DNA from: Ilyonectria destructans
Lineage: Eukaryota > Ascomycota > Sordariomycetes > Hypocreales > Nectriaceae
Reading direction: 5' to 3'
DNA: 64,000 nt
NCBI GenBank assembly: GCA_020740775.1
Contig: JAHEWK010000015.1
Location: 558,001 to 622,000, forward strand
Notes under the pieces: model-generated
Databases searched by the model: none
Seen by the model: only the letters and a program-made list of their open reading frames with translations
Told to the model about the DNA's origin: nothing
In this document: positions 12,383 to 24,707 of the stretch, one piece after another
Layout of the letters: each line of letters begins with the position of its first letter
How positions within the stretch are numbered: the stretch's first letter is position 1
Translations under genes and position numbers: made by a program

Positions 12383-14570
12383 TTAGTCAACCTCCTCCAT
12401 GGAGCTGTCGCCAGTGGCGGCAGCGGGGGCGTCGGCGACGACCTCCTCAGCGGGGGCGGAGTCGTCCTCCTCGATGTTGAGGCCGAGCTGGACAAGCTTG
12501 TGGATGCGCTCAGCGAAGCCAGCGGGCTCGTCAATGGTGAATCCAGAGACAAGGAGAGAGGTCTCGAAGAGGAGCTGGACGATGGACTTGACGGTGCGGT
12601 CGTTCTCGCCGTCGGCCTCGATCTTGTTCTTGAGCTCCTGGACGATGGGAGACTTGGGGGAGATCTCGAAGGTCTTCTTGGAGGACATGTAGCTGGACAT
12701 GGAGGTGTCACGGAGGGCCTGGGCCTTCATGATACGCTCCATGTTGGCGGACCAACCGAACTGGCCAGTTCGGATGGCGCAAGGAGAGAGGCCGAGCTTG
12801 TGGCTGACGACGACCTTCTCGACCTTCTCGCCGAGAACGTTCTTGAGAGCCTTGGCGAGACCCTCGTACTCCTTCTCCTCAGCCTCACGGGCAGCCTTCT
12901 CCTCATCGGTCTCCTCGAGCTCGAAGTCCTTGGTGATGTCGACGAGCTTCTTGCCCTCGAACTCCTTGAGCTGAGTCATGGCGTACTCATCAATGGGGTC
13001 GACGAGGAACAGGACCTCGAAGCCCTTCTCCTTGAGGGTGTCGAGGAAGGGCGACTTGGAGACGGCCTTGATCGACTCACCAGTGATGTAGTACATGTTG
13101 CTCTGGTGCTCAGGCATGCGAGTGACGTAGTCGGAGAGAGAGGTGAGCTCATCGCCAGACTTGGTGGAGTTGAAGCGGAGGAGCTTGGCCAGGATGGAGC
13201 GGTTCTGGGAGTCCTCGTGGATACCAAGCTTGAGGTTCTTGGAGAAGGCAGTGTAGAACTTGTCGAACTGCTCCTTGTCCTCAGCGATCTCCTGGAAGAG
13301 CTCAAGAGCCTTCTTGACAATGTTCTTCTTGATGACCTTCATGATCTTGTTCTGCTGGAGAGTCTCACGAGACAAGTTGAGAGGGAGATCCTCAGAGTCG
13401 ACAACACCCTTGACGAAGCCGAGCCACTCAGGGATGAGGTCGGTGGCATCGTCGGTGATGAAGACACGGCGAACGTAGAGCTTGATGTTGTTCTTGGTCT
13501 TCTTGGTCTCGAAGAGATCGAAGGGAGCGCGCTTGGGCACGAAGAGGATGGCACGGAACTCGAGCTGACCCTCAACGGAGAAGTGCTTGACACCGAGGTG
13601 GTCCTCCCAGTCGTTGGAGAGGGACTTGTAGAAGGAAGCATACTCCTCCTGGGTGATGTCCTGGGGGTTGCGAGTCCAGATGGGCTTCTGCTTGTTGAGC
13701 TCCTCCTCCTCGATCTTGGTCTCCTTGATCTTCTTGGTCTTGGGCTTCTTCTCCTTGTTCTCCTCCTCGTCATCGACCTCCTCGATCTTGGGCTTCTTGT
13801 CGTCCTCACCCTCCTCGGTGACCTCCTCAACATCCTCGGCATCCTCATCGGGGACCTCGATCTCGGTCTCCTTCTCGACGTGGAGGTAGATGGGGTAGGA
13901 GATGAACTCGGAGTGCTTCTTGATGACCTCCTTGATCTTGCTCTCGTTCAGGAAGTCGAGCTGCTCCTCCTTGAGGTGGAGAATGATGGATGTACCGCGG
14001 CCGAGCTGATCGGCCTCGGAGGTGTCGGCAACAATGTTGAAAGTGCCACCAGCGGAGGACTCCCAGACGTACTGCTCGTCATCGTTGTTCTTGGAGATGA
14101 CGCGGACCTGGTCGGCGACGAGGTAGGCAGAGTAGAAACCGACACCGAACTGGCCGATCATGGAAACATCAGCGCCAGCAGTGAGGGCCTCCATGAACTG
14201 CTTGGTGCCGGAGCGGGCAATCGTACCAAGGTTGTTGACAAGGTCCTGAACAGAAAAGCGTTAGCGGCTGGTGGGGGTGGATATTGGCGGGGGAGCGCCT
14301 GGGGCAACTTACAGCCTTGGTCATACCAATACCGGTATCACGGATGGTCAGGGTCTTGTTGACCTTGTCGGGGATGATGTCGACACGCAGGTCCTTGCCA
14401 GAGTCGAGCTGGCTAGGGTCCGACAGGGCCTTGTATCTGATCTTGTCGAGAGCATCGGAGGCATTGGAGACGATTTCTCGGAGGAAAATCTCCTTGTTGG
14501 AGTAGACGGTGTTGATGATGAGAGAGAGGAGCTGAGAGATCTCAGCCTGGAACTCGAAAGTCTCAGACAT
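12383..14570 (-). CDS. HSP90: Hsp90 molecular chaperone
   Basis: Two exons, 14570-14313 and 14245-12383, join in phase 0 to 706 residues, the normal length for cytosolic fungal Hsp90. The N-terminal GHKL ATPase domain shows the ATP-binding Glu and Asn in [18 protein letters not shown], then DTGIGMTK and the glycine-rich lid [15 protein letters not shown]. An acidic/lysine-rich charged linker follows, then the middle domain with [14 protein letters not shown], then the dimerisation domain. The chain ends in MEEVD, which binds TPR co-chaperones. The start was set at 14570 (MSETFEF); an in-frame ATG 15 bases upstream is less likely. Third positions are strongly C/G biased, as expected for a highly expressed gene. 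This leaves a long open frame on the opposite strand that is not a gene. Confidence 0.98.
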
Positions 14571-16952
14571 GGTGGCGGGTATCAAAAGGAATCGTGACTG
14601 TGAGGGCGAGCGTTAGCAGGGTTGGTCGGATTGGAGTTGTGATTGATGGCGGGTGCATGTGTTATAGACGAGGCGGGCGCTCAGGCAAAGTGGCGGTGGT
14701 GGAACCTCATGGAGGGGTGAAGAAGCGGTTGGAAGAGATGAAGCTCGCCCAACCGCAACCTCTTGAAGCAGTGCGGGGGAACTTGGCATGGAAGATTGGC
14801 GAGTCCAACTGATAGGAGCTCTCAGATGATGCCATCTTAAAGCTTGGCCAGTTGTTGAAGCGCCGACAATCCATCCCAAGCGCCGAGGCTGGGGGGTGAG
14901 GGGAGGCAGGGCCAAATGGCGGGGTGAGGGCAGGGCAGCGTCAACGTACCTTGGGTTATCGTGACAAGAAAAGGGAAAAGAAAGAGAAGATTGACTCCTG
15001 TGATGAAGAGGGTCTAATTATCTCGAGCGGCAGCGGAGAGGAGGATGTTTGGGAAGAAGGAGAGGAAAGAAAACGGCGAGAGCTGGTGGTGAAGTAGAAA
15101 AAAAGGGCCGGCAGCTGGCGGGCAGCCGGCCTGGCCCCTCCTTGCCTCCTCCCCTGCGGTGAGGCTTCCATGGGATTCTACGGCCAAAAAGCGCCCACCC
15201 AGGCAACCGAGTCGCTGGTTGCTGGGGGAAGGCAGCACCTGCGCCGCACCTGCCCCGGACCACTACCCTTAGGTACCTCTGTGCCCTGGCTGCCTGCCAC
15301 CTGCCGCCCGCTGCCCACTGCCAAACCGCCTCTTCGCCCACCCCGTCGCACATCACATCCACTGCCAGTTCAGTGCGCACTGCCGCCCTGCAAACGCACG
15401 GCACGCCGCGCGGCCCCACTGATTGGCCGGATCTTGCTAGAGCCTTCTACGGGGTCAGTGCACCCGATCAGCATCAGCCCAGCCCAGGCCTAGGCCCGCC
15501 ATTCATTGCGCTGTCGAGTTCATCTGCACAGGGGAGAGCTCGGCCAGCCAAGCGATTCACTGCATTGTCTGCTGGCTGCAATAGCCTGAATGCATTGTAT
15601 CTTGCTGCACCAAGATACACTCGAGATACACTCGAGATTCGGGGTTCCCGCCCTCCATTGTCCTCCCCCACCTCTCCCTTCTTGGATCCCCCTGCATCTG
15701 TTCTTGTTTCGTTGTAGGTGGCTATACCAGATGCTGAAAGGGTTGGGGGCAACTCGCTCATCCTTCTAGTTTGTTCTGTCCAGCTGGGTCCCTCTCCCCG
15801 TACCGACTAGGTACCCTTTAACGCCCCCGCCATCGAACGGTCGGTGCTTCGAGCGGCGTAGTGGACTGCAACTCGGCGAAATAGTGTCGAAGCTTCTAGC
15901 CATCTGTGTTGGACGGGACTGAAATTCCAACACAGCCATTGAGGCCATCCAGCCCAACTGCAATTTGCAAGTCGCCCTGTTTGAGGCGCCCAATTAGACT
16001 AGGTAGGTGGCTGGCATAAACAAGCCATGCACCTTGGCTACAGCTGCCTGCACCGGCCTGCATCAGCGAATACGCCCAGGCAAGGCGGCCAATGCAATGC
16101 AAACTGGTCGCACATTTTAGGTGGCGAGGCTGAGCACAGTGACATCCGAGGTACATTGAACAATGAAAAAAAGAAAAGTGAGGCGGTCCGGCCCCCAGAC
16201 TTCCCCGGCCGAGTGCCTTGCCTGATTCTACAAGGGTCCTCAGTGGTCTTTGCTTTGCCCGCTCTGCGCCGCTGCGGACCACCGTCATGATAAGCCTGCA
16301 ATACTGACGATTCATGAATAGTTTGATTTCGCGTCGTAGAACCAAGCCTAGTTTGTGATGACACGGCACATGATTCAGGAGTCTCACGCCTGGTCGGATC
16401 AAAACCATGCTGGATGTGAAACAGCTGTGTAGCATAGAACCCAGTCCGTATTGCGTGCGCCAAGGGAAAACAAAGCCATCCCGAAGTTGGACAGGAACGA
16501 AACAAGGCTGTGTAGACAATGTAACTTACAACTTTCCCGGCAAACCGTCATGTTTGTCGACATCGACTCCCTTGTAGCTTGCATGGGGCTTTCATTGAAA
16601 CAAACAATAGTGCGAAACCAACTTGAGTAGAGAGATTGGAGGGAGAGGCCCGGCCACTACCCATGTGGACGTTAGAGGCAAAACAGACAGTATCAAGAAC
16701 TTACAACAGAGGTTTTTGACTATTCAGTGTAAACCACCGAACTATTGCTTGCTGTGAGCAAACTGTACTGACACCGTTCTTGCAGCTTGGTGTAGAGAAA
16801 ACTACTACTTTCAGAACCTTCGTATACAACAGTACTTGTTCTAATCCAGCCCCAAGGCTCCCAGTCTTTTGAGATTTATCCTATGTCTACTAATTATACA
16901 CTCTATACGGTATCAAACATACAATGCGTCACCTCACGTTAGCTTCAGACAC
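14571..16952. other. long spacer upstream of Hsp90
   Basis: 2.4 kb between two minus-strand genes. It contains GC-rich and CT-rich segments and no frame with domains. The part next to 14570 is the presumed Hsp90 promoter and leader. I did not find an unambiguous array of alternating nGAAn/nTTCn heat-shock units. Confidence 0.5.
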
Positions 16953-17721
16953 TCATTCCTTCTCTAATACCTCCCCAACCTGCCGATACCTCCGATCCGC
17001 ATACACAAGCCCAAAGCCCTTCTCGCCCGTCACCGGCACCATGGCCACCACCTCGCCCACGACAATGACATGATCGCGCACCCTCACTAGCCCGCCCTCG
17101 GCCGCATCCGCCAGCACGCGGCACCGCAGCGCGAACAGCACGCCCTCGCCGCGCAGCACCGGCGCCGCGCCGTCCGCGTCGCACGTCACGTCCTCCAGGC
17201 CCTCGAGCACATTGCCCCCCAGGTTCCCGCGTGTAAAGTGCGACGCAACCGCGGCGCCGTTCGCGTCGCCCGCGAGGATGTGCACCGTGAAGGCGCCGCT
17301 CGCGCGGATGGCGTCGAGGGTGCGGCTCGGCGTTGCGACGTTGAATGTGACGAGCGGGGTTGGGGAGAGCGTCAGGGATGTAAACGACGACATCGTCATG
17401 GCGCGGGGTCCGCCGTTAGGACCGGGCTGGGTTGCGGTGCAGACGACAACCGAGTGTGGGAGCAGCCGCATGATGGAGCGAAGCTGTTCGGGGAGAGGCT
17501 CAGAGGTGGTCGGGTGTGTGGTCGGGGGCTTCGCCGGCGCGGTGTGCCATGGGTTTGGAGTAGAAGATGAGTAGGTTCTTCGAGACGAGGGTTCTAAAGA
17601 GGAAGTGGTTAGCATTTCGCCCGTTAGTAGAGCAGGATTGGTGATGCTCACCATGTTGGTGTTGTGCGGTGCCAGCTCCGCGGCTTTGCAGAGAGGACGG
17701 CGGCAATGCCCTAGTAGCCAT
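16953..17721 (-). CDS. flavin reductase-like FMN-binding protein, probably mitochondrial
   Basis: Exons 17721-17652 and 17593-16953 give 236 residues. The intron (17594-17651) has GTGAGC, CTAAC and TAG. A longer frame that reads straight through it is less likely, because splicing yields a basic leader ending in RRTYSSS, a good match to a mitochondrial processing site. The body matches the flavin reductase-like split-barrel domain: MRLLPHSVVVCTA, the TMSSFTSLTLSPTPLVTFNV block that typically contacts FMN, and the FTVHILAGD block. The family includes NAD(P)H:FMN reductases that feed two-component monooxygenases, but the partner is unknown here. The start could also be the ATG at 17730, three codons upstream. 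The gene is divergent from the bL31m gene with about 600 bp between them. Confidence 0.8.
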
Positions 17722-18322
17722 CCCACGCATTCGTCCACACCCCTCGCACTTTATACGCCTTGTCTGGTTATGCTGGATGCCCTGCACCGCCTTCATCGAG
17801 CTCAATGCCCTCCTCTCCCCTCCCATCATGGCCCCTCGCACGCCCATATCCCACGCAGTCCCAGCCGCATTGCGCAGCGCCGGAGATCCCTTCATAGCCG
17901 TCCAAAGACCATTATTTTCTCCCAGCAGTATAGGGTTCGTCCGTCTTCTCGTTTGCAAAGGAAGCCGTCGTAAAAAGCAGAAGCGAGCAGAATTGGCGAG
18001 ACTCGTTCTTCCGGCGCTCGCTTTCCTGGGGTGGAAACGACGAGGTTCTGTGCTTATCGATAAGAACCCTGGTCTTTCACTCCACCGCCGAATGGCAAGC
18101 ATCCACTCCCGGGGCCAGCTGGAGCCGCCCCAAATTTTACCCGGCGATAGTTGCGCGAGACCGACGTCGAAAACCATTGAACCACCACATCGTCACCGAC
18201 AATAACCCGCAACCACCGCCGCCCGTGGACCCAATTCCTCTCCAAGCCGACGCCTGTGCCCTCACAAGGCTCGACACTCCCCCTCCCGCCGCAGCCACCG
18301 CCGCCGGCCCATCTCCAGAACC

Positions 18323-18823
18323 ATGGCAAGCCTCCGCGCCATGCCCGTGGGGCTCACTCCCACGAGGACGACCACTCTCCTCTGCTCCTCGACGACCTCC
18401 AAGACCTCTTCCGCCATCCTCAGCCTCTCCCGCACGCAAGTCCGCCACGCCACCTTCATCCCCCGGCCTCGCCGCCCCTACACCTTCACCCAGCTCGTCA
18501 CCCTCTCCGACGGCTCCGCCTACACCATGCGCACCACCTCGCCACAGCCCATTTACCGGGCCTCCAAGGACACCCGCAACACGTTGCTGTGGCAGCCCAG
18601 CGAGAAGTCGCTCAAGAACGTCGAGCTGGATGAGGCCGGTAAGCTCGCTGCTTTCCGTGAGCGTTACGGCCGTGCCTACGACTCTGGAACCGCCGCCGAG
18701 GAGGAGGGTGCTGCTGAGGACGATGTTGGTTATGCGGACCTCATCACTGGATATGCGCCTGCCCAGGACGCAGGCTCTTTGAAGGATTCCGGTCCCAAGA
18801 AGCAGGCCAAGAAGAGAAAGTAA
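18323..18823 (+). CDS. MRPL36: mitochondrial large-subunit ribosomal protein bL31m
   Basis: A single exon of 166 codons. The first 45 residues are rich in Arg, Ser and Thr with almost no acids, a likely mitochondrial targeting sequence. The centre carries the bL31 fold signature seen in fungal Mrpl36: YTFTQLVTLSDGSAYTMRTT, then PIYRASKDTRNTLLWQPS. The C terminus is acidic in the middle and ends in a basic KKQAKKRK tail. The protein belongs to the 54S subunit of the mitochondrial ribosome. It shares a divergent promoter region with the putative mitochondrial flavin reductase and is convergent with Vps5. Codon use is as in neighbouring housekeeping genes. Confidence 0.85.
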   Translation: MASLRAMPVGLTPTRTTTLLCSSTTSKTSSAILSLSRTQVRHATFIPRPRRPYTFTQLVTLSDGSAYTMRTTSPQPIYRASKDTRNTLLWQPSEKSLKNVELDEAGKLAAFRERYGRAYDSGTAAEEEGAAEDDVGYADLITGYAPAQDAGSLKDSGPKKQAKKRK

Positions 18824-19167
18824 ACTCGTCCCTCCATGGGTGTTGGACCGGGACAATGATATCACGGACAATTCATCCAGACGCCAAAAACGACAATGGG
18901 GCAACAATGTACTATGTCTAGAATATTACTTGTACTGGCAAGATTTGGAGAGGCTGGGGCGTGGATGGATGGGGTAGTTCAATATGTACAACAGCGTGAG
19001 GCCTCGAGGCTTGTATGATATAAAAAGACACGCGTCTCCAGACTCGGAAATTCAACAGTCAAACAGTTCTCCATCGATTGGAAACCCCCATCATTCTCCG
19101 CTGTGAATAACCCCCATTTTGCGCTCCGAAATGGGTAATCGTGAAATAAATCAAGGGGAGTGTCCCC

Positions 19168-20987
19168 CTAGTCCGAATCCTCATGTATCCTTGCCCGGGC
19201 TCTGTCAATAGCAGTATCACCGGCGGGCTTGGACTGCTGCTGGTTCATAGGCGGTCGGTAAAAGACGGCCTCGTCATCCTCTGCATCCAGCTGCATCAGG
19301 AACGTCTCCCACTTCTCAATGAGCTGTAATCGGTTGTTAGCATGATCTCGTCTGTCCATGTAGGGGGTAGAGTGTACTCACCTCCTTCTGCGCCTCAACC
19401 GCGCCCTCCAAGAATGTCTCAACACCACTCTTGAAATCTTCCACCTTCTCCCGCTCGAATCGGTCCAACTCGCTGCGCATCAGTCGGCCCATATCGTCAA
19501 ACAGAAGCCTAGCCTGATGCACTTTGCGCTCCGACTCGCTGACCTCGGCACCCATCTGATTAAGACGGTCCTGTTGGCTCTTTCCCTGTCGAAGCAGCTT
19601 GTCTTGCGTGGATTTCTTCTTCTGAAGCTCTGACTCTGCCGAGTGCCACGAGTAAAAGGCCTTCTGGCGCTGGGTAAAGGCCATTTTGACCGAGCCGATG
19701 AGCCGGATGTACTCCTCGATGATAATGCCAAAAGTCAGGACGTCCTGCTGAGCCTGGCGGTCATAGACGTCGCGGATGGTAAGCTGAAGCTCGGAGAGGG
19801 CATCGAGAGGTCCAGACAGGGAGGGCGACAGCTCAACCGTGGACAGGGCATGTAGCGACGCTGAGAAGTCGCCAGCCGCCTCGGCCATCATCTTGCGTTG
19901 GCCAATCATGGTCTCCATGGCCTTGAGCAGGGACTTGAGTTGGTTCTCGAGCGCATCGAGGTAGACCTTCCGATCGTGGAACCAATCGTCCTGTTCCACA
20001 AACTTGTTGCCACCGCCCACGCTTAGACCCAAAGACCCGAACATGCCTTTGCTCTCGGTGGGGATAGGCTCCCTCCGCTCCTTGTGCTTCACATCGACAT
20101 TGAACGACTCGCTCTCGAGGAACAGCTTGAGGTCGGCGTCGTGCTGCAGGGTCGGGTGGATCGCAGTCTTGTTGAGCATCTTCTCCAGAGCAGCTCGACG
20201 GCTCTCGACAAAGTTGCTGTCGAAGCGGCCGACAGCCTGCTTGTCGGGGGGAGGTGGCACAACAATGCCAGGGTTGTTGCCGTGGAGAGTGGTGTAGAGC
20301 CAGAGGAAGTCACGGTACCGGCGCTTGACCTCGAACTCGGGCTGCTTGTACCCCTTGGAAGTGGTCTATATAGACGGTTAACTAGGTTACGAGTGACGAC
20401 ACGGCCAGAAGCCTCCGGAATAGACTCGCCTTGGTTCGCACAGAGTAGACGATGTGAGAGCTAGTCAAATCGCCAACCTTGTGCGGGTCTCCAACACTGA
20501 TCTGGAACATGGGTTTGGCGGCCTGCTCAACGCTGACGCTGGGCTGGGTGCTGCTGCGGACGCTGCTGGGCGTCGCCACCTCGACGGGAGGCGGCGGGCG
20601 AGGTCCACGAGGCCCGTCAAACTCATCCTCGTCAATGCGATGGGGGTCCGCAGGTCGTCGGGCCGGCTGCTGCTGCTGCTGCTGCGGCGGCATGGTGGTG
20701 CGGATCACCATCTGCTCCTTCTGCGGAGGCACCGGAGGAGCATCCTGGGCGGGGGCATTGTCGTCGGAGACGGCGCCGAGAGGGCCGAGGGGATCGTCGA
20801 CGGCTTCGAGGCGGGTGGGCTGGGCGACGAGGCGACGCGGGCCGCGCGAGGGCCGGGGAGTGGACGAAGAGGAGGCGGCTGGAGCTGCGGGCGAGGCTGT
20901 TGACTGCGCAGCGGATGCGGCATCGGGTTGGGACGCCTGCTTGGCGGCCTGAGACGAGTCGGCCCAGGGTGACTCTTCGACGTCCAT
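19168..20987 (-). CDS. VPS5: retromer sorting nexin Vps5 (PX-BAR)
   Basis: Three exons, 20987-20430, 20365-19382 and 19323-19168, encode 565 residues. The N-terminal 150 residues are disordered, rich in Ala/Pro/Gln with a polyglutamine run. The PX domain follows, with VGDLTSSHIVYSVRTK joined to TTSKGYKQPEFEVKRRYRDF and the phosphoinositide-contacting PPPPDKQAVGRF. The rest is a long helical BAR domain. The protein works with Vps17 and the Vps26/29/35 core to form endosome-to-Golgi tubules. Intron 1 (20366-20429) starts with GCGAGT, not GT. The AAG/GC donor is favoured because it preserves the conserved VRTKTTSKGY sequence. A cryptic GT inside the exon would remove VRTK. Intron 2 (19324-19381) is ordinary GT-AG. 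Confidence 0.92.
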
Positions 20988-21854
20988 GGCTGCTGCGGGA
21001 AGGAAGAGTCGGGTGGGCGAGTGCGGGTGATGGCGGAAGGGGCTCTCCTCGGGGGCGACGAGAGGTGGTGGAGATGGAATAAGTGCGAGGTGAGGCGGTG
21101 GTGAGAGGTGGTGATGCGATGGCCTGGCGTGGGAAGCTTGGGGCTCTTGGGGAATGGGGTGGATGACGGTCTGCCTTAGTTAGACGACAATAGGCAGCAC
21201 CCAGTAAAGCCGTCGACTACTTAGCGGAGCAACCACTGAAGCAGCCACTACAGCGCCCAGCAGAAGCATGTGGACGTCAGCGGAGGCGCCGCACTCGGCC
21301 GTGGCCCCACTGAGAGGTACATTGTCCAGTACCTAAGCTCCCCTAGCTCCCCCTCCAGCTCCCCAACACTGAGCTACAGGTGACAAATGCAGAAATTTGA
21401 TCCTCGTGGGGTGTAGATGGCCTCACAACACGACTGCTATCAAGAAAGCAGGGGCAATTGAGGAATTAACCACCGCAAGGTGCAACTTCAGAGACCCCCA
21501 TTTGTGGCCTGTTAATATACAACTTATTTGGTATGCAGCTCTCCGTAAACTAAACCCCAGGCATCAACCAGCAAAACGAACATGGTACCTCTTGAGCTCC
21601 CCTATCCCCAATTCCATTTGGATCCCAGCGTGTGGGTGTGCTCTCCCTTTCAGCCCGCAACTCCTGTAATTGCATCCAATGTTGGCTTTTCTCTGCTGGC
21701 TTTTGAGTCACAGGCAGACAGGCAATGGCACCTGTCAGTCATGTCCGTTGACTACTGCTTTTGCTCGCGACTTCTTAGCTCGCCCGATTTTGCTGAGCAT
21801 CTCTTTTGTAAAGCTCTCCTTTTCGGGGCCCGGCATGCTGTTTGAACCGGCCTC
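20988..21854. other. spacer between VPS5 and TAF5
   Basis: Upstream region of VPS5 and downstream region of TAF5, which lie on the same strand. No coding frame with support was seen. Confidence 0.5.
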
Positions 21855-24707
21855 CTAACGCTCGGGATCATAACAGCCTCCGACTATCACCAGGTTCATT
21901 CGGGTAAACTTGACCTTCATCACCGGCGTCTTCTTGGTCGGGAATGCGCTGATCTGGTCGGGTGTGATCATCACCTCTTTGCTCTTCTTCTTGTGCGTTC
22001 CGCTACTGGCCCCAGCGGCCCCAGCCTGCCCGGGCGCACTACCCGTAGCCCGTGATGCTTCACCCGCTGTAGTGCTAGGGTTTGCTCCATCAGTTCCAGC
22101 CATAGCCGCATCGAGCCCAGCTTGCTGTTGAGTAGCTTTCTGGGGATCGGCGGGCAGCTCGACGTCCCATAGTCGCACTGTTCCGTCCTGACCTCCAGAC
22201 GCGAGCACGTTGGACTCAACGCTGAAACTGAGGGACCAGATGCCACCCTTTCCGTGGCCGCGGGACCGCTTGATCCTGGTTCCCTTGGTGAGATCCCAGA
22301 AGAAGATGTTGCCCGCGCAGTCAGCACTGGCCAGGATCTTTCCGTTGGGTGCGCACTCCATAGCGCTGATGTAGTCGTTGTGGCCAGTGAAGACTCGCAC
22401 GCAGGAACCAGACACCACAGACCACATCCGGATCGACTTGTCTGTTTCGTCAGAGGCAGAGAAGACGTACATGCCGTTAGGGTGCCACGCGAGTGCCGAA
22501 ATAGCCGTGTCGTGTCCGACCAGTAGTCGCTGCGGCGAGGCGTGGTCCTGCATCCAGACTCGGACGGCCTTGTCGTAGCCACCGCTGATAAAGTAGTGTC
22601 CATGAGGGCCCCAGGCCGACCTGAAGGCGGGTCCGTCGTGGGACTTGTAGAGGCAGAGACAGCTCCAGGACTCCAGAGACCAGAGGCGAATCTGGCCATC
22701 GGCGGAAGATGAGAGGAGAAGTTTGGGTTTCGTATCAATTGCCGGGTTAGGCTTGCCTTCGTCTCCAAACAGCTTCTGAGGGGGACCAGACACGGCATCC
22801 GAGAATGACACATCATAGACTGGTGCAGAATGTCCAATTAGTTTGCGGCTGTTGAACTTGGAATCTTTCTCGTGCGCATTCATCGTAGGGAGGGCCTTGC
22901 CGTCAAGAGACCAGACCCGAATGTATGATTCCGTCGTACCGGCCGCCACCATCTGGCCGTCGTTGGAGAAATCCATGCAAGAAATACTGCTAATGATTAG
23001 CGTCCTGCAGTTAACCTCCAAAGGGGGAGGGAGCTCACCTTCCAAGACTGTTGTGGAACGTAAACATGCATGCGCTAATGGGAAGTCCCACGCCTCCAGT
23101 CTGGCCATCGATCTTGAACCGATCACGGTTTTCTCGTACCTTCTGCATCTCCAGCATAATATCTCGAGGTCGCGAGGGAGGCAGCGGAAGCTCGGCCCTG
23201 TTGGGCACGTCGGCGCTGTCCTCCCGCTTGATCTTCTGGTCGAACTCATCAAGCATGCTATTTTTGCCTGCAGGTGGCGGCTTTCGACGCTCCTCGTCCT
23301 CAATCTCCGCTCGCACATCTTCCCGAAGGTCCATATCCATGGGCAGAGGACCAAGCTTAAGTGGCGCGGCTGGGTCTAGAATATCCTTATTGGACAAGCC
23401 AATGTTCACGCCGGGGATACCCTCGTTGGTGTCAACCTCCTCAATCTCCATGTTCCTCGACTTCCTATAGACGGCCTCGAAGCTGAAAGGGGTGATGGGC
23501 CCTCTAGCCGTTGAGTCAACTTGGCAGTAGTTGACCAAAAGCTGTCGGATAACGGATCCACCTTGCTCGGACTCCCTCTCCAAGAAGTTGAAGAGATCGC
23601 CAGTGGCATGTTGGTTCAGGGGAATGCGATACTTGTTCTCTCTATAGAGCTTCGTAATGGAGTTCTCAGCAATGTGCTGTGGAAGAGTAACCGTCGCAAA
23701 CGTCTTCAGGTCGTCCGCGTGGACTGGCTGGAAATGGACACCAATGTCCCGAAGGAAGGTCTTGGCATCCTCTGCGTATGCTTGGCTGACGAGTTCCAAG
23801 AACGAGTAAACGAACATGGGCCAGAGAAGTTTTGAGAGTTCAAACTGAGACAGTCAGTACCAGAAAGAAGGGAGAATACAGGATGTATTACCTTGTACAG
23901 ATCCAAGTTGTTGCCCACCCATTCCCGTAAGAGGTTGAACGCCTTGGCGTACTTCTTGGGTCCCATATTGGCGAGTTGCTGGATGGGCTTGCCATCGGGT
24001 CCAAGGTGTTTCGACTCCTGGCGAAAAACCTCCTCTGTTCGGTTGAAACCTCTCTTGAGAAGGTAATCGGTAACCTACATGAGAGTAGCTCGTTAGCATT
24101 TACCCTAGTTCCCATTCTCGCCCATGGTTTCGAAGATGATGCGCCAGGTGAGGAAGCTTGGTCGGAAAACTACACGTCCACTTGGTAGTGCAGCAATGAA
24201 GATAACTCAACGCCCAGGCTTGCCTTTTCGGGGGCGCTCTTGGTGCTCATCTTGGCTGAGGATGGCTCCCAGCCTGGGCCATGCGCGGTGCTGTCAAGCA
24301 AAGGGTGCCTAGGTAAGGTGGGAGAGCAAGTCGAGGTGAACTAGGACTCAACCGAAGATCGGTGCTTCCAAGAGAAAGATGTAAAGAGAAGGTCTCGCTC
24401 TCGCTTGATTTTCGGGACGACTAGGCCGCACTTTATAGAAGCCTCACGCGACCTTCATCCAGTTTCCGAGGTGCAGCGGTGAAGTGCGGCGGCGCACAGC
24501 AGCAGACAATGCAAACGCATAATGAATGAACAACCGAAATCAACTTACTATTTGATTCAAGTTCTGGTTCGACATAGCTGAACCTGTTGTGCTCGTTTGC
24601 CCCGTGGCTGCGGTTGTTGTGGCGTGGGTAGCAGCTGGTGGAGCGGCGGTTTGGCCAGTGTAACCACCAGGCGGCGCAGCGCCCGGTGTAGGAACTGGGG
24701 CGGACAT
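21855..24707 (-). CDS. TAF5: TFIID subunit TAF5 (WD40 repeats)
   Basis: Four exons, 24707-24549, 24074-23892, 23844-23039 and 22986-21855, encode 759 residues, the usual size. Exon 1 is Ala/Pro/Thr rich. A LisH motif ([20 protein letters not shown]) spans the first splice junction. The TAF5 NTD2 domain follows ([20 protein letters not shown]), then a linker, then a seven-bladed WD40 propeller. Blade motifs include LKLGP..., [47 protein letters not shown] and [19 protein letters not shown]5 is a scaffold of TFIID (and of SAGA in yeast). Intron 1 (24075-24548, 474 nt) is by far the longest in the window. The gene is head-to-head with MED11. Confidence 0.94.

Noticed and set aside
12353..14362. 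669-codon open frame on the plus strand
   Set aside because: It is the antisense of Hsp90. Strong third-position C/G bias removes stops from the opposite strand; the product is a low-complexity Leu/Gly/Asp/Val chain.
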